Assembly (NCBI RefSeq): GCF_042485795.1
Contig: NZ_CP169368.1
Coordinates: 930,001 to 994,000, forward strand
Direction of reading: 5' to 3'
Source: Lonepinella sp042485795
GTDB lineage: Bacteria > Pseudomonadota > Gammaproteobacteria > Enterobacterales > Pasteurellaceae
Length of the DNA stretch: 64,000 bases
The notes below the pieces were generated by a model. It worked only from the letters and a program-made list of their open reading frames with translations, was not told where the DNA came from and did no database searches. Below are positions 1 through 8,063 of this stretch, piece by piece (within the stretch, counting starts at the first letter, position 1; the number at the start of each line of letters is the position of its first letter). The position numbers and the translations under genes are program-made.

Positions 1-41
1 GGCGTTCATCGGATTTTTTATACGGATAAAAAAGACAAAAA

Positions 42-1388
42 ATGCAACAAGATGTTTACTCCGTCAGCCAATTAAATAGTGCAGTACGAAATACCTTAGA
101 GGGGCAATTCGGGGCAGTTTGGTTGACAGGTGAAATTTCTAATTTTACTCAACCTGTTTCAGGGCATTGGTATCTGACCCTAAAAGATGAAAATGCTCAG
201 GTGCGTTGTGCTATGTGGCGAATGAAAACGCAACGGGTGAATTTTCGTCCCCAAAATGGTATGCAAGTGTTGGTGCGTGCTGGGGTGAGTCTATATGAAC
301 CACGAGGGGATTACCAACTTATTTTAGAAAGTATGCACCCTGCTGGAGATGGTTTATTGCAACAGCAATTTGAGCAACTTAAAATGAAGTTAGCCGCCGA
401 AGGTTTATTTGCTCAAAATCTCAAGAAAAATTTACCGCACTTTTGTAAAACAGTTGGCGTGGTAACTTCTGCGACTGGGGCGGCATTACAGGATATTTTG
501 CAGATTTTAAAACGACGTGATCCTAGTTTGAAGATTGTTATTTATCCAACTCAAGTGCAGGGTAGAGAAGCGACCGCAGAAATTGTGCAAATGATTGAAT
601 TAGCTAATCAACGGCAAGAAGTCGATGTATTAATTGTTGGTCGTGGTGGCGGTTCATTAGAAGATCTTTGGTGTTTTAATGAAGAAGCAGTAGCAAGAGC
701 GATTTTTCATTGTACTTTGCCTGTGATTAGTGCGGTGGGGCATGAAACAGATGTGACTATAGCCGATTTTGTGGCTGATATCCGAGCTTCAACACCTTCC
801 GCAGCAGCAGAATTGGTGAGTCGTGATCAACAGCAATTATTGCAACAATTAAATTATAAGCGACAACGCTTAGATATGGCATTGGATCGTATTTTTGAGC
901 AGAAACAGCAACAGTTACAACGCCTGTTAATGCGATTACAAAGTCAGCATCCACAAGCACAACTTGCTTGGCAACAACAAAAAACGGGACAGTTAATGCA
1001 ACGATTAGAACATGCAATACAACGCATCATGGAAAAAAATCGTTATAATTACACCGCACTTTGTCAACGATTAGATAATAATCCGTTGCCGTATCGTTTG
1101 CAAAAACAACAACAGCATATTCAACAGTTGAAAGTGCGGTTAGATTTTGCGTTAAAAAATAAAGTCGCCAACAAACAGCACTATTTGGCTCATCTATGTG
1201 CCAAAATGGATAGCCTGAGTCCGTTAAAAGTGCTAGCTCGTGGTTATGCTATTGCAGAGAATGAGCAGGGTAAGGCAATCACTTCGGTACGACAAGTGGC
1301 ACAAGGGCAAATAATACAGACTATCGTGGCTGATGGTACGATTGTTAGCCAAGTAAAAGCGATGACGGCAAATGTAAAAAGCCAATAG
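42..1388 (+). CDS. xseA: Exodeoxyribonuclease VII large subunit
   Basis: Large catalytic subunit of exonuclease VII, which with XseB degrades single-stranded DNA from both ends into oligonucleotides in the cytoplasm. The 448-residue product has the usual family length. It opens with the OB-fold DNA-binding domain (YSVSQLN, WLTGEISNFTQP, about residues 6-110), followed by the catalytic region with VGVVTSATGAALQDI, VGRGGGSLEDLW and AVGHETDVTIADF, and a long Gln-rich coiled coil from about 270 to 400. The ATG at 42 gives the expected N-terminus although the ribosome binding site is weak. Several uptake signal cores lie inside the gene. The gene precedes the Mla operon by 75-87 bp. Identification rests on recognition of the family sequence. 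Confidence 0.97.
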   Translation: MQQDVYSVSQLNSAVRNTLEGQFGAVWLTGEISNFTQPVSGHWYLTLKDENAQVRCAMWRMKTQRVNFRPQNGMQVLVRAGVSLYEPRGDYQLILESMHPAGDGLLQQQFEQLKMKLAAEGLFAQNLKKNLPHFCKTVGVVTSATGAALQDILQILKRRDPSLKIVIYPTQVQGREATAEIVQMIELANQRQEVDVLIVGRGGGSLEDLWCFNEEAVARAIFHCTLPVISAVGHETDVTIADFVADIRASTPSAAAELVSRDQQQLLQQLNYKRQRLDMALDRIFEQKQQQLQRLLMRLQSQHPQAQLAWQQQKTGQLMQRLEHAIQRIMEKNRYNYTALCQRLDNNPLPYRLQKQQQHIQQLKVRLDFALKNKVANKQHYLAHLCAKMDSLSPLKVLARGYAIAENEQGKAITSVRQVAQGQIIQTIVADGTIVSQVKAMTANVKSQ

Positions 1389-1474
1389 AGTTGAACTAAT
1401 ATAAAAATTAACAGTCGAAATACGAACTGATTTTAGTAATATAACAGCATGAAACAAACTAAATGGAAAATACA

Positions 1475-2272
1475 ATGAGTGAGAAAGCACTAATTGAAGT
1501 GAAGAATCTCACGTTTAAACGAGGTGAGCGAACCATTTACCACAATCTCAATTTGCGGGTTGCCAAAGGTAAAATTACCGCCATTATGGGACCATCGGGA
1601 ATAGGTAAAACTACCTTATTAAAATTAATTGGTGGGCAGCTTAACCCAGAACAAGGAGAGATTTTATTTGACGGTGAAGATATTTGCAAAATGTCAAATA
1701 GTCAACTTTATAAGGCTCGTCAACGGATGGGCATGCTGTTTCAATCGGGGGCATTGTTTACCGATATGTCAACCTTTGATAACGTGGCGTATCCGATTCG
1801 AGAGCATACTCGTTTACCAGAAGAATTAATTCGTAAAATTGTACTGATGAAACTGGAATCTGTGGGGTTGCGTGGTGCAGCGGATTTAATGCCATCTGAA
1901 TTATCGGGTGGTATGGCACGCCGTGCAGCATTAGCCCGTACGATTGCTTTGGATCCTGAACTAATTATGTATGATGAACCCTTTACGGGACAAGATCCAA
2001 TTAGTATGGGCGTGATTATTAGTTTAATTAAACGCCTAAATGAAGCATTAAATCTGACCTCTATTGTGGTTTCACATGATGTTCAAGAAGTGTTAAGTAT
2101 TGCGGATTATGCCTATATTATTGCAGATAAACGAGTAATTGCTGAGGGGACACCTGATATTTTATTAAAGAGTACAGATCCACAAGTGGTGCAATTTATT
2201 CAAGGGCAAGAAGATGGACCCGTACATTTCCACTTCCCCGACAATGACAGTGTGGAGGATTTATTTAAATGA
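1475..2272 (+). CDS. mlaF: Mla phospholipid transport ATPase
   Basis: ATP-binding subunit of the MlaFEDB inner-membrane ABC complex that moves phospholipids between inner and outer membranes and maintains outer membrane lipid asymmetry. Walker A (GPSGIGKTT), the signature LSGGMARRAALART, Walker B LIMYDEPFTGQDP and the switch histidine in VVSHD are all visible. Two in-frame ATGs exist, at 1463 and 1475; I prefer 1475 because GGAAAA at 1465-1470 is correctly spaced and the protein then begins MSEKALIEVKNLTF. The end overlaps mlaE by 4 bp, indicating translational coupling. It heads the order mlaF-E-D-C-B-ibaG-murA. Confidence 0.97.
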   Translation: MSEKALIEVKNLTFKRGERTIYHNLNLRVAKGKITAIMGPSGIGKTTLLKLIGGQLNPEQGEILFDGEDICKMSNSQLYKARQRMGMLFQSGALFTDMSTFDNVAYPIREHTRLPEELIRKIVLMKLESVGLRGAADLMPSELSGGMARRAALARTIALDPELIMYDEPFTGQDPISMGVIISLIKRLNEALNLTSIVVSHDVQEVLSIADYAYIIADKRVIAEGTPDILLKSTDPQVVQFIQGQEDGPVHFHFPDNDSVEDLFK

Positions 2273-3048
2273 TAGTGAAATTAATCTCTGCATTGGGTGC
2301 AAGCGTGATTAGCTCATTACGAGCGTTAGGGCGTTCGGGCTTTATGTTGTGGGGGGCATTAGTTGGCAAACCGCAATTTCGTAAACATACCCCATTATTA
2401 ATCAAACAGTTACATGTTTTAGGCGTGCAATCTTTATTAATTATTTTGCTGTCAGGCTTTTTTATCGGTATGGTGCTTGGGTTGCAAGGTTATGTGGTGT
2501 TAGTAGATTTTGCAGCGGAAGCGAACGTAGGTCAGTTAGTGGCATTATCTTTACTGCGTGAACTTGGTCCTGTGGTAACCGCATTATTATTTGCTGGTCG
2601 TGCTGGCTCCGCATTAACTGCTGAAATAGGTTTGATGAAAGCCACTGAACAGCTTTCCAGTCTTGAAATGATGGCAGTAGATCCCTTACGTCGTGTCATT
2701 GTACCACGTTTTTGGGGCGGTGTGATTTCAATGCCGATTTTGGCGGTATTATTCACCGCAGTTGGGGTGATTGGTGGTGCTTTAGTCGGTGTGGACTGGA
2801 AAGGTATTGATGACGGTAGCTTTTGGTCAGTGATGCAAAATGCAGTGACTACACAAGACTTGGTCTATGGGTTTATCAAAAGCGTAGTCTTTGCTTTTGC
2901 AGTGGTTTGGATAGCCTTATTTAATGGCTATGATTGTGTACCAACATCAGAGGGTATTAGCCAATCAACCACCAGAACCGTGGTGAATGCTTCCTTATTG
3001 GTATTGGGTTTAGATTTTGTTTTAACTGCAATGATGTTCGGCGGTTAA
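2269..3048 (+). CDS. mlaE: Mla permease (MlaE family)
   Basis: Integral membrane permease of the Mla phospholipid transporter. The 259-residue protein has the MlaE fold: an N-terminal interfacial helix, then hydrophobic segments (LLIILLSGFFIGMVLGL; FWGGVISMPILAVLF; the C-terminal LLVLGLDFVLTAMMFGG) and the family-typical stretch LRELGPVVTALLFAGRAGSA. The start codon ATGA overlaps the mlaF stop. It works as a dimer with MlaF, while MlaD forms a hexamer on the periplasmic side. Confidence 0.97.
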   Translation: MIVKLISALGASVISSLRALGRSGFMLWGALVGKPQFRKHTPLLIKQLHVLGVQSLLIILLSGFFIGMVLGLQGYVVLVDFAAEANVGQLVALSLLRELGPVVTALLFAGRAGSALTAEIGLMKATEQLSSLEMMAVDPLRRVIVPRFWGGVISMPILAVLFTAVGVIGGALVGVDWKGIDDGSFWSVMQNAVTTQDLVYGFIKSVVFAFAVVWIALFNGYDCVPTSEGISQSTTRTVVNASLLVLGLDFVLTAMMFGG

Positions 3049-3079
3049 GGTTATATTTGTTTTTTATTAGGTAGTAATT

Positions 3080-3586
3080 ATGCGACAAACAATTAAATAT
3101 GAATTCTGGGTAGGTTTATTTTTATTACTCGGTATTGCAGCCTTAGTGTTTATGGGGCTAAAAGTAGCAAATGTGCAAGGCTTTGGTGAACAAAAAGCCT
3201 ACAATATTACCGCAACTTTTGATAACATTGGCGGTCTTAAAGTTCGGGCTCCATTAAAAGTTGGTGGCGTGGTGATTGGACGAGTAACGGACATTTCACT
3301 TGATGAACAAACTTATTTACCGCAAGTGACGATTGCAGTAAATGAAGAATATAATCAGATTCCTGATAATAGTTCGCTCTCAATTAAAACCTCAGGCTTA
3401 TTAGGAGAACAATATATTTCTTTAAGTGTGGGATTTGATGATGGCGAAACACCTATGTTAAAAGAAGGAAGTAAGGTTGCTGATACTAAATCAGCGATGG
3501 TATTAGAAGATCTTATTGGTCAGTTTTTATATGGCGATAAGGATAAAAAAGAAGAATCAACGGTTGACACACCTGCGGTTCAATAA
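3080..3586 (+). CDS. mlaD: Mla lipid-binding MCE protein
   Basis: Periplasmic MCE-domain subunit of the Mla complex, anchored by one N-terminal membrane helix (YEFWVGLFLLLGIAALVFM). The MCE domain follows (TATFDNIGGLKVRAPLKVGG through SGLLGEQYISLSVG, about residues 40-130), with a short polar C-terminal tail. The length of 168 is normal. It receives or delivers phospholipid to the soluble carrier MlaC encoded next. It lies 31 bp after mlaE and is clearly co-transcribed. Confidence 0.96.
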   Translation: MRQTIKYEFWVGLFLLLGIAALVFMGLKVANVQGFGEQKAYNITATFDNIGGLKVRAPLKVGGVVIGRVTDISLDEQTYLPQVTIAVNEEYNQIPDNSSLSIKTSGLLGEQYISLSVGFDDGETPMLKEGSKVADTKSAMVLEDLIGQFLYGDKDKKEESTVDTPAVQ

Positions 3587-3621
3587 TTTAGTTTAGGAAA
3601 GCAAATCCATTAGGAGTTTTT

Positions 3622-4251
3622 ATGAAAATGCAATTTAAACAATGGTTATCAAAAATTGTGGTTATTTTCACCGCACTTTTTGCGGTTCAAGCAGTGATGG
3701 CTGCAGAAGGACCTTATGAACTGACGAAAAAAGCGGCAGATAAATTATTTGTTGATTTACAAGCAAAAAATGCAGAAATCAAAGCTAATCCGAATGTATT
3801 AAAATCTATTGTTCGCCAAGATTTAATGCCTTATGTGCATGTGAATTATGCGGGTTCTTTAGTGTTAGGTCAGTATTTTAAATCGACTACACCAGAGCAA
3901 CGTGAAAAATTCTTTTCTGCATTCGATCAATTTATTGAACAGGCTTATGCTCAAGCCTTAACGTTATATACTGGACAAGAAGCTCAGGTGCAACCTGCAC
4001 AATTAAATGGTGATAGCCAAGCAAGCGTAAAGGTAAAATTGATTCAAAGTCAACCTGTGAACTTAACTTTCCAATGGCGTAAAAATAGTAAATCTGGTCA
4101 ATGGCAAGTTTACGATATGGCGGCAGAAGGTGTGAGTATGGTAGAAACCAAAAAGCAAGAATGGAGCAACATTTTACGTAAAGACGGTATTGATGCGTTG
4201 ACTGCTCAAGTACTCAAAGCGGCAGCTGTGCCTGTCACCATTAAAAAATAA
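3622..4251 (+). CDS. mlaC: Mla periplasmic phospholipid carrier
   Basis: Soluble periplasmic shuttle carrying phospholipid between the MlaA/OmpC side of the outer membrane and the inner-membrane MlaFEDB complex. It has a Sec signal peptide (residues 1-27, hydrophobic VVIFTALFAVQAVMA then AEG, consistent with cleavage after Ala). The mature part is a Tol_Tol_Ttg2 family protein with RQDLMPYVHVNYAGSLVLG and YDMAAEGVSMVETKKQEW. AGGAG at 3612-3616 supports the ATG at 3622. An uptake signal lies within the signal peptide codons. Confidence 0.96.
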   Translation: MKMQFKQWLSKIVVIFTALFAVQAVMAAEGPYELTKKAADKLFVDLQAKNAEIKANPNVLKSIVRQDLMPYVHVNYAGSLVLGQYFKSTTPEQREKFFSAFDQFIEQAYAQALTLYTGQEAQVQPAQLNGDSQASVKVKLIQSQPVNLTFQWRKNSKSGQWQVYDMAAEGVSMVETKKQEWSNILRKDGIDALTAQVLKAAAVPVTIKK

Positions 4252-4259
4252 TATTCAAT

Positions 4260-4601
4260 ATGCAAGCTGAAAAACTAACATGGTCGGCAGTGCAAAATAA
4301 TGATAAAATAACTCTCCAATTAGTTGGGGAGTTATCTCGTGATACGTTGTTACCGTTATGGCAACAACGTTTAACTTTTTTATCAGAAAAGCAAATTGCC
4401 GACAAAGATATTCTATGGGATCTGGCACAAATTACGCGAATTGATAGTGCTGGATTTGCCTTATTATGTGATTTTATTGCACATTGTCGTCATATCCAAC
4501 AACCAAATCATCGCATTGTGCTAGAAAATGTGCCATCACAATTATTAACCCTTGCAGATCTTTTTGGCTTAACGGATTGGTTAACCCCTTTTATTGTTTA
4601 A
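4260..4601 (+). CDS. mlaB: Mla STAS-domain subunit
   Basis: Cytoplasmic STAS-domain protein that binds MlaF and is needed for assembly and activity of the Mla ABC transporter. The 113-residue protein shows the STAS pattern: a beta strand, then ILWDLAQITRIDSAGFALLCDF, where the DSAG loop is the typical conserved site. It starts 8 bp after mlaC and is followed by ibaG, the order seen in other Pasteurellaceae. Confidence 0.92.
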   Translation: MQAEKLTWSAVQNNDKITLQLVGELSRDTLLPLWQQRLTFLSEKQIADKDILWDLAQITRIDSAGFALLCDFIAHCRHIQQPNHRIVLENVPSQLLTLADLFGLTDWLTPFIV

Positions 4602-4626
4602 ATTTAACTAAAATTTTGTGGAAATT

Positions 4627-4884
4627 ATGGAACCGAAAAAAATTGAAGATATTTTGAAAAAAGCATTAAATCTTTCAGAAGTGTACGCTCAAGGCGAAAA
4701 TGCACATTTTGGTGTGATTGTAATAGATGATGAAATTGCTCAATTATCTCGAGTAAAACAACAACAAACCATTTATGCTCCGCTAATGGAATATTTTACG
4801 ACAGGTGAAATTCATGCGTTAACCATTAGAACCTATACGGTGGAAAAATGGAAACGTGATCGCCTATTAAACGTTATTAATTAA
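4627..4884 (+). CDS. ibaG: BolA-family protein IbaG
   Basis: Small BolA/IbaG family protein (85 residues), thought to work with monothiol glutaredoxins in iron-sulfur cluster handling and in the acid stress response. The class II KH-like BolA fold is recognisable from VYAQGENAHFGVIVI, SRVKQQQTIYAPLMEYF and GEIHALTIRTYT. A GTG at 4618 would add three residues, but the ATG at 4627 gives the family-typical beginning MEPKKIEDILKKAL. It sits between mlaB and murA, 9 bp before murA. Confidence 0.93.
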   Translation: MEPKKIEDILKKALNLSEVYAQGENAHFGVIVIDDEIAQLSRVKQQQTIYAPLMEYFTTGEIHALTIRTYTVEKWKRDRLLNVIN

Positions 4885-4893
4885 GGAAAGATT

Positions 4894-6168
4894 ATGCAAA
4901 AATTTCGTGTTTATGGTCCATCTCGTTTGAGTGGTACGGTACAAATTTCAGGGGCGAAAAATGCGGCACTGCCGATTTTGTTTGCAGCTATTTTGGCAGA
5001 ACAACCTGTGAAATTAATTAACGTGCCAGAATTAAGAGATGTAGATACGACCTTTAAAATTTTGCGTAAATTAGGCGTAATAGTTGAACGTGATGCCAAT
5101 AAAGCAGTATTAATTGATGCAAGCAAGATTAATAATTATGTAGCACCTTATGAATTGGTAAAAACCATGCGTGCCTCAATTTGGGCATTAGCACCATTGT
5201 TGACTAGATTCCACGAAGGGCAAGTTTCTTTACCCGGTGGCTGTACTATTGGAGCAAGACCAGTGGATATGCACATTGCTGGTTTAGAAAAAATGGGGGC
5301 TAATATTGAGCTTGATGAAGGGTATGTGAAAGCAACGGTAAATAATCGTTTGTTAGGTGCAAAAATTTATATGGATAAAGTTAGTGTTGGGGCAACTTTG
5401 TCTGTGATGATGGCTGCAACCTTAGCCAAAGGTGTGACCACTATTGAAAATGCAGCACGTGAACCTGAAGTAGTTGATACAGGCGTTTTCTTGAACAAAA
5501 TGGGAGCTAAAATCTCGGGATTAGGTTCTGATACCATTACTGTTGAGGGTGTGGAACGTTTGACTGGCTGTGAACACAGCATCGTGCCAGATCGTATTGA
5601 AACAGGTACATTCCTAATTGCAGCGGCAGTTTCTGGTGGTCGTATTAAATGTGTCGGCACCAAAGCAGGTACCCTTGATGCGGTAATTGAGAAATTACGT
5701 GAAGCAGGTATGCAAGTTGATGTAACTGAGGATTCCATTACTTTAGATAGTTTTGGTCAACGTCCAAAAGCTGTCAATATTCGCACCATGCCACACCCAG
5801 GTTTTCCAACGGATATGCAAGCACAATTTACTTTACTTAATGCCGTGGCAGAGGGAACCAGTAAAATTACTGAAACCATTTTTGAAAATCGTTTCATGCA
5901 TATTCCTGAATTAATTCGTATGGGAGCAAAAGGTGAAATTGAGGGAAATACGGCATTAATTCAAGGTGTGGCACATCTTTCTGGCGCTCAGGTAATGGCA
6001 ACAGATTTACGAGCGTCTATTAGTTTAGTGTTAGCTGGGTGTATTGCATCGGGTGAAACTATAGTAGATCGTATTTATCATATTGATCGTGGTTACGAAC
6101 ATATTGAAGAAAAATTACGTGATCTCGGAGCTAAAATTGAACGCTTTTCTGAGAGTTCAGAAGAATAG
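4894..6168 (+). CDS. murA: UDP-GlcNAc 1-carboxyvinyltransferase
   Basis: First committed step of peptidoglycan synthesis: transfers enolpyruvate from PEP to UDP-N-acetylglucosamine in the cytoplasm. The 424-residue product has the usual length. The PEP-reactive cysteine that is the fosfomycin target is present at residue 117 in GGCTIGARPVDMH, and the conserved K22-N23 pair lies in ISGAKNAALPILF. The C-terminal part includes HPGFPTDMQAQF and DRIYHIDRGYEHIEEKL. AAGGA precedes the ATG. It ends the mla-ibaG-murA run. Confidence 0.98.
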   Translation: MQKFRVYGPSRLSGTVQISGAKNAALPILFAAILAEQPVKLINVPELRDVDTTFKILRKLGVIVERDANKAVLIDASKINNYVAPYELVKTMRASIWALAPLLTRFHEGQVSLPGGCTIGARPVDMHIAGLEKMGANIELDEGYVKATVNNRLLGAKIYMDKVSVGATLSVMMAATLAKGVTTIENAAREPEVVDTGVFLNKMGAKISGLGSDTITVEGVERLTGCEHSIVPDRIETGTFLIAAAVSGGRIKCVGTKAGTLDAVIEKLREAGMQVDVTEDSITLDSFGQRPKAVNIRTMPHPGFPTDMQAQFTLLNAVAEGTSKITETIFENRFMHIPELIRMGAKGEIEGNTALIQGVAHLSGAQVMATDLRASISLVLAGCIASGETIVDRIYHIDRGYEHIEEKLRDLGAKIERFSESSEE

Positions 6169-6356
6169 TTAGTAGATTGTTTTAATTAATTTTTTAGATT
6201 TTGAATAGGGTCAAAAAAATAATCAAATTTTCTACCGCACTTTGGGTGTTATTGCTTGCTTATCATTATTGAAAGCTCTAAAATATGCCAGTTTTTTGTA
6301 CAAAAAATCACGAAACAAGGATAACACTGGATAAGGATCATATAAGGATAAACATT

Positions 6357-6755
6357 ATGCAACTTTTTCAATTTCCCGTTCGTGTTTATTACGAAGATAC
6401 AGATGCAGGTGGTGTGGTATATCACGCACGTTATCTGCATTTTTATGAGCGAGCAAGAACAGAATTTTTACGTACATTTCATTTTTCACAGCAAAACTTA
6501 TTAGCTGAACAAGGCATTGCTTTTGTGGTTAAGTCAATGTTGATTGACTACCATTTTCCAGCTAAACTAGATGATTTGCTGATAGTAGAAACTACGGTAG
6601 AACAAATGAAAGGTGCAACGATTTTTTTCTCACAATGTCTTAAACGAGAAAATAAAGTGTTAAGTACGGCTACTGTTAAGGTAGCCTGTGTTGATCTAGG
6701 CAAAATGAAACCTGTAGCACTTCCAGCGGAAGTTAAAGCTGCATTTAGTCAATAA
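6357..6755 (+). CDS. ybgC: Acyl-CoA thioesterase YbgC (Tol-Pal associated)
   Basis: Hot-dog fold acyl-CoA thioesterase, the customary first gene of the tol-pal operon; it acts on acyl-CoA thioesters at the cytoplasmic face of the membrane. The open frame extends upstream to 6285, but the ATG at 6357 follows AAGGATAAA and yields the family N-terminus MQLFQFPVRVYYEDTDAGG (132 residues, close to E. coli YbgC). The catalytic Asp in YYEDTDAGGVVYHARYL and the ERARTEFLR helix are present. It lies 16 bp before tolQ. Confidence 0.95.
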   Translation: MQLFQFPVRVYYEDTDAGGVVYHARYLHFYERARTEFLRTFHFSQQNLLAEQGIAFVVKSMLIDYHFPAKLDDLLIVETTVEQMKGATIFFSQCLKRENKVLSTATVKVACVDLGKMKPVALPAEVKAAFSQ

Positions 6756-6771
6756 TTTTCGGAGCTATGCA

Positions 6772-7455
6772 ATGACTGCTGAATTGAACTTTTTAGATTT
6801 ATTTCTAAAGGCGAGTATCGTCGTTCAACTTGTAATTTTAATTTTAATCATGTTCTCAATAGTGTCGTGGGCGATCATTATTCAACGTAGTCGCGTATTA
6901 ACTAAAGCGTTAAAAGATTCCACGGCATTTGAAGATCGTTTTTGGTCAGGTGAAGATTTAACAAAACTTTATGACGGTTTAGAAAATCGTCGTGATATGG
7001 CAATGACTGGCAGTGAACAAATTTTCTACGCTGGATTTAAAGAATTTGCTCGTTTAAAACAAGTTAACCCAGATGCACCAGAAGCTATTATGATGGGTAG
7101 CACTCGAGCAATGAATTTAGCGATGAATCGTGAAATTGAAGATTTAGAAACACGTGTGCCATTCCTAGCAACTGTCGCCTCAGTGAGTCCTTATATCGGC
7201 TTATTTGGTACAGTGTGGGGAATTATGCACGCCTTTATGGCATTAAGTGGGGCAAAACAGGCTACTTTACAAATGGTAGCACCAGGTATTGCAGAAGCCT
7301 TGATTGCAACAGCGATCGGTTTATTTGCAGCAATTCCTGCGGTAATGGCATATAACCGTTTAAGTTTACGTGTCAATAAATTAGAGCAAAATTATGGTAA
7401 CTTTATTGATGAATTTACCACGATCTTGCAACGTCAAGTGTTTGCTAAAAACTAA
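6772..7455 (+). CDS. tolQ: Tol-Pal proton channel subunit TolQ
   Basis: Inner-membrane MotA/ExbB family subunit of the TolQR proton channel that energises TolA to drive outer membrane constriction at division. Three membrane segments are visible: SIVVQLVILILIMFSIVSWA near the N-terminus, the pair LATVASVSPYIGLFGTVWGIM, and IAEALIATAIGLFAAIPAVMAY. The length of 227 is normal. It belongs to the ybgC-tolQRAB-pal operon, but the gap to tolR (161 bp) is unusually large and contains a paired uptake-signal hairpin. Confidence 0.97.
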   Translation: MTAELNFLDLFLKASIVVQLVILILIMFSIVSWAIIIQRSRVLTKALKDSTAFEDRFWSGEDLTKLYDGLENRRDMAMTGSEQIFYAGFKEFARLKQVNPDAPEAIMMGSTRAMNLAMNREIEDLETRVPFLATVASVSPYIGLFGTVWGIMHAFMALSGAKQATLQMVAPGIAEALIATAIGLFAAIPAVMAYNRLSLRVNKLEQNYGNFIDEFTTILQRQVFAKN

Positions 7456-7473
7456 TAAATTGGCATTTTTTAC

Positions 7474-7507
7474 ACCGCACTTTCATCTCTGGAATATAAA
7501 AGTGCGG
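7474..7507. terminator. Paired uptake signals forming a hairpin between tolQ and tolR
   Basis: Two Haemophilus-type uptake cores face each other: ACCGCACTTT at 7474-7483 and AAAGTGCGGT at 7498-7507, a perfect 10-bp stem with a 14-nt loop. Paired signals often serve as rho-independent terminators in Pasteurellaceae. Here there is no good T-run (ATAAAAATTCC follows) and the position is inside the tol operon, so it may attenuate rather than end transcription. Confidence 0.55.
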
Positions 7508-7616
7508 TATAAAAATTCCGAAAAAATTTTTAACGTTGCTTTAGTAACGGGGGCAAAGCCCAGCACAATCTTGTAAAGGATTGTGAGTAATTTTAGTAAA
7601 GTTTTAGAGGTTTTAT

Positions 7617-8042
7617 ATGGCTTACCGCCGTCGTAGAGAAAAAAGTATTAAATCTGAAATTAATATCGTGCCATTTTTGGACGTATTATTGGTTTTAGTG
7701 TTAATTTTCATGGCAACTGCACCGATTATTAGCCAAAGTGTGCAAGTAGATTTGCCTGATGCTGTAGAAAGTCAATCAGTTTCAAATGAAGATAAAGTAC
7801 CTGTTATTTTAGAAGTCGCAGGTGTTGGGCAATATGCTATTTCTATTGCTGGAGAACGTTCTGAGGGGTTAACCGAAGAAATGGTGACTCAAATGACAAA
7901 AACAGAATTTGAGAAAGATCCCAATACTATGTTCTTGGTCGGTGGGGCAAGTGATGTTCCGTATGAAGAAGTCATTAAGGCGTTGAATTTGCTTCATCTG
8001 GCAGGAATTAAATCTGTTGGTTTAATGACAGATCCGATTTAA
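7617..8042 (+). CDS. tolR: Tol-Pal proton channel subunit TolR
   Basis: ExbD/TolR family subunit of the TolQR motor. It has a cytoplasmic N-terminus (MAYRRRREKSIKSEINIVPF), one membrane helix carrying the proton-path aspartate (FLDVLLVLVLIFMATAPII), and a periplasmic domain that binds peptidoglycan when activated. The 141 residues are normal. AGAGG lies upstream of the ATG. The region before it (7508-7616) holds further small inverted repeats, for example CACAATC/GATTGTG at about 7562-7583, which may shape tolQ-tolR expression. Confidence 0.97.
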   Translation: MAYRRRREKSIKSEINIVPFLDVLLVLVLIFMATAPIISQSVQVDLPDAVESQSVSNEDKVPVILEVAGVGQYAISIAGERSEGLTEEMVTQMTKTEFEKDPNTMFLVGGASDVPYEEVIKALNLLHLAGIKSVGLMTDPI

Positions 8043-8063
8043 CCATAAGCAGTAGGATAAATT

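Noticed and set aside
757..1017. Open frame on the minus strand inside xseA
   Set aside because: It is the complement of the Gln-rich coiled-coil region, has no ribosome binding site and no recognisable domain.
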